Assembly (NCBI GenBank): GCA_036297385.1
Contig: JAXJLD010000114.1
Span: 1-13,403, forward strand
Source: Ventricola sp036297385
Lineage (GTDB): Bacteria > Bacillota > Clostridia > Christensenellales > Aristaeellaceae
Length of the DNA: 13,403 bases
Direction: 5' to 3'
The stretch's first letter is position 1. Every line of letters starts with the position of its first letter. The position numbers and the translations under genes are program-made. The notes beneath the pieces are model-generated. The model worked only from the letters and a program-made list of their open reading frames with translations, searched no databases and was not told the DNA's origin. Positions 13,368 through 13,403 of the stretch are shown here, piece after piece.

Positions 13368-13403
13368 GTTTCAGAGCAGACCGCAAAGCGGTCTACGATT
13401 GAA
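13368..13403. repeat. dispersed nested-palindrome repeat, right copy (cut by window end)
   Basis: All 36 bases match 91-126, with the inner stem AGACCGC (13378-13384) and GCGGTCT (13388-13394). The window ends two bases before the point where the left copy completes its outer TGAAAC arm. Confidence 0.85.

Overview
The window is a compact, GC-rich bacterial chromosome segment. It probably comes from an uncultured gut-type Clostridia (Bacillota) lineage. This is inferred from the fused single-chain PurL of the clostridial/streptococcal type, the neighbouring DUF1836 and DegV genes, a stand-alone TraX-like protein, strong AGGAGG-type ribosome binding sites, frequent GTG starts and sigma-A promoters of the TTGACA/TATAAT type. 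No rRNA, tRNA, insertion sequence, prophage or CRISPR array is visible. No gene-free stretch exceeds 300 bases.

Layout from left to right. 1-167: non-coding, with one copy of a dispersed palindromic repeat. 168-1913 (-): secreted tricorn-like S41 peptidase, divergent from 2054-2836 (+), a DUF2461 protein, which is followed by 2925-3761 (+), undecaprenyl-diphosphatase UppP; a strong hairpin follows. 3905-4609 (-): TraX-family membrane protein, divergent from 4838-8590 (+), purL. The two promoters flank a 38-bp nested palindrome with PurBox-like CGAAC cores. 8591-8740: purL terminator and a short repeat. 8741-9289 (-): DUF1836 regulator-like protein, divergent from 9453-10286 (+), a DegV fatty-acid-binding protein, with back-to-back promoters. 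10434-11417 (+): LacI-family regulator. 11570-12505 (+): PanE/ApbA-like reductase. 12550-13236 (+): cyclase-family metal hydrolase. 13237-13403: composite repeat ending in a second copy of the left-hand element.

How the genes fit together. Most of the window is housekeeping: purine synthesis, recycling of the cell-wall lipid carrier, and fatty-acid handling. The most accessory-looking part is the right end. There a LacI regulator precedes a reductase and a cyclase, and the reductase promoter is flanked by two LacI-type operators whose centres are 76 bp apart. This looks like a small self-contained catabolic or detoxification module with an unknown substrate. No complete new defence or mobile system is visible.

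Several starts were moved from the longest reading frame. For TraX and DUF1836 the outermost TTG start is really the -35 hexamer of the gene's own promoter. The TraX start then appears to be a CTG codon.
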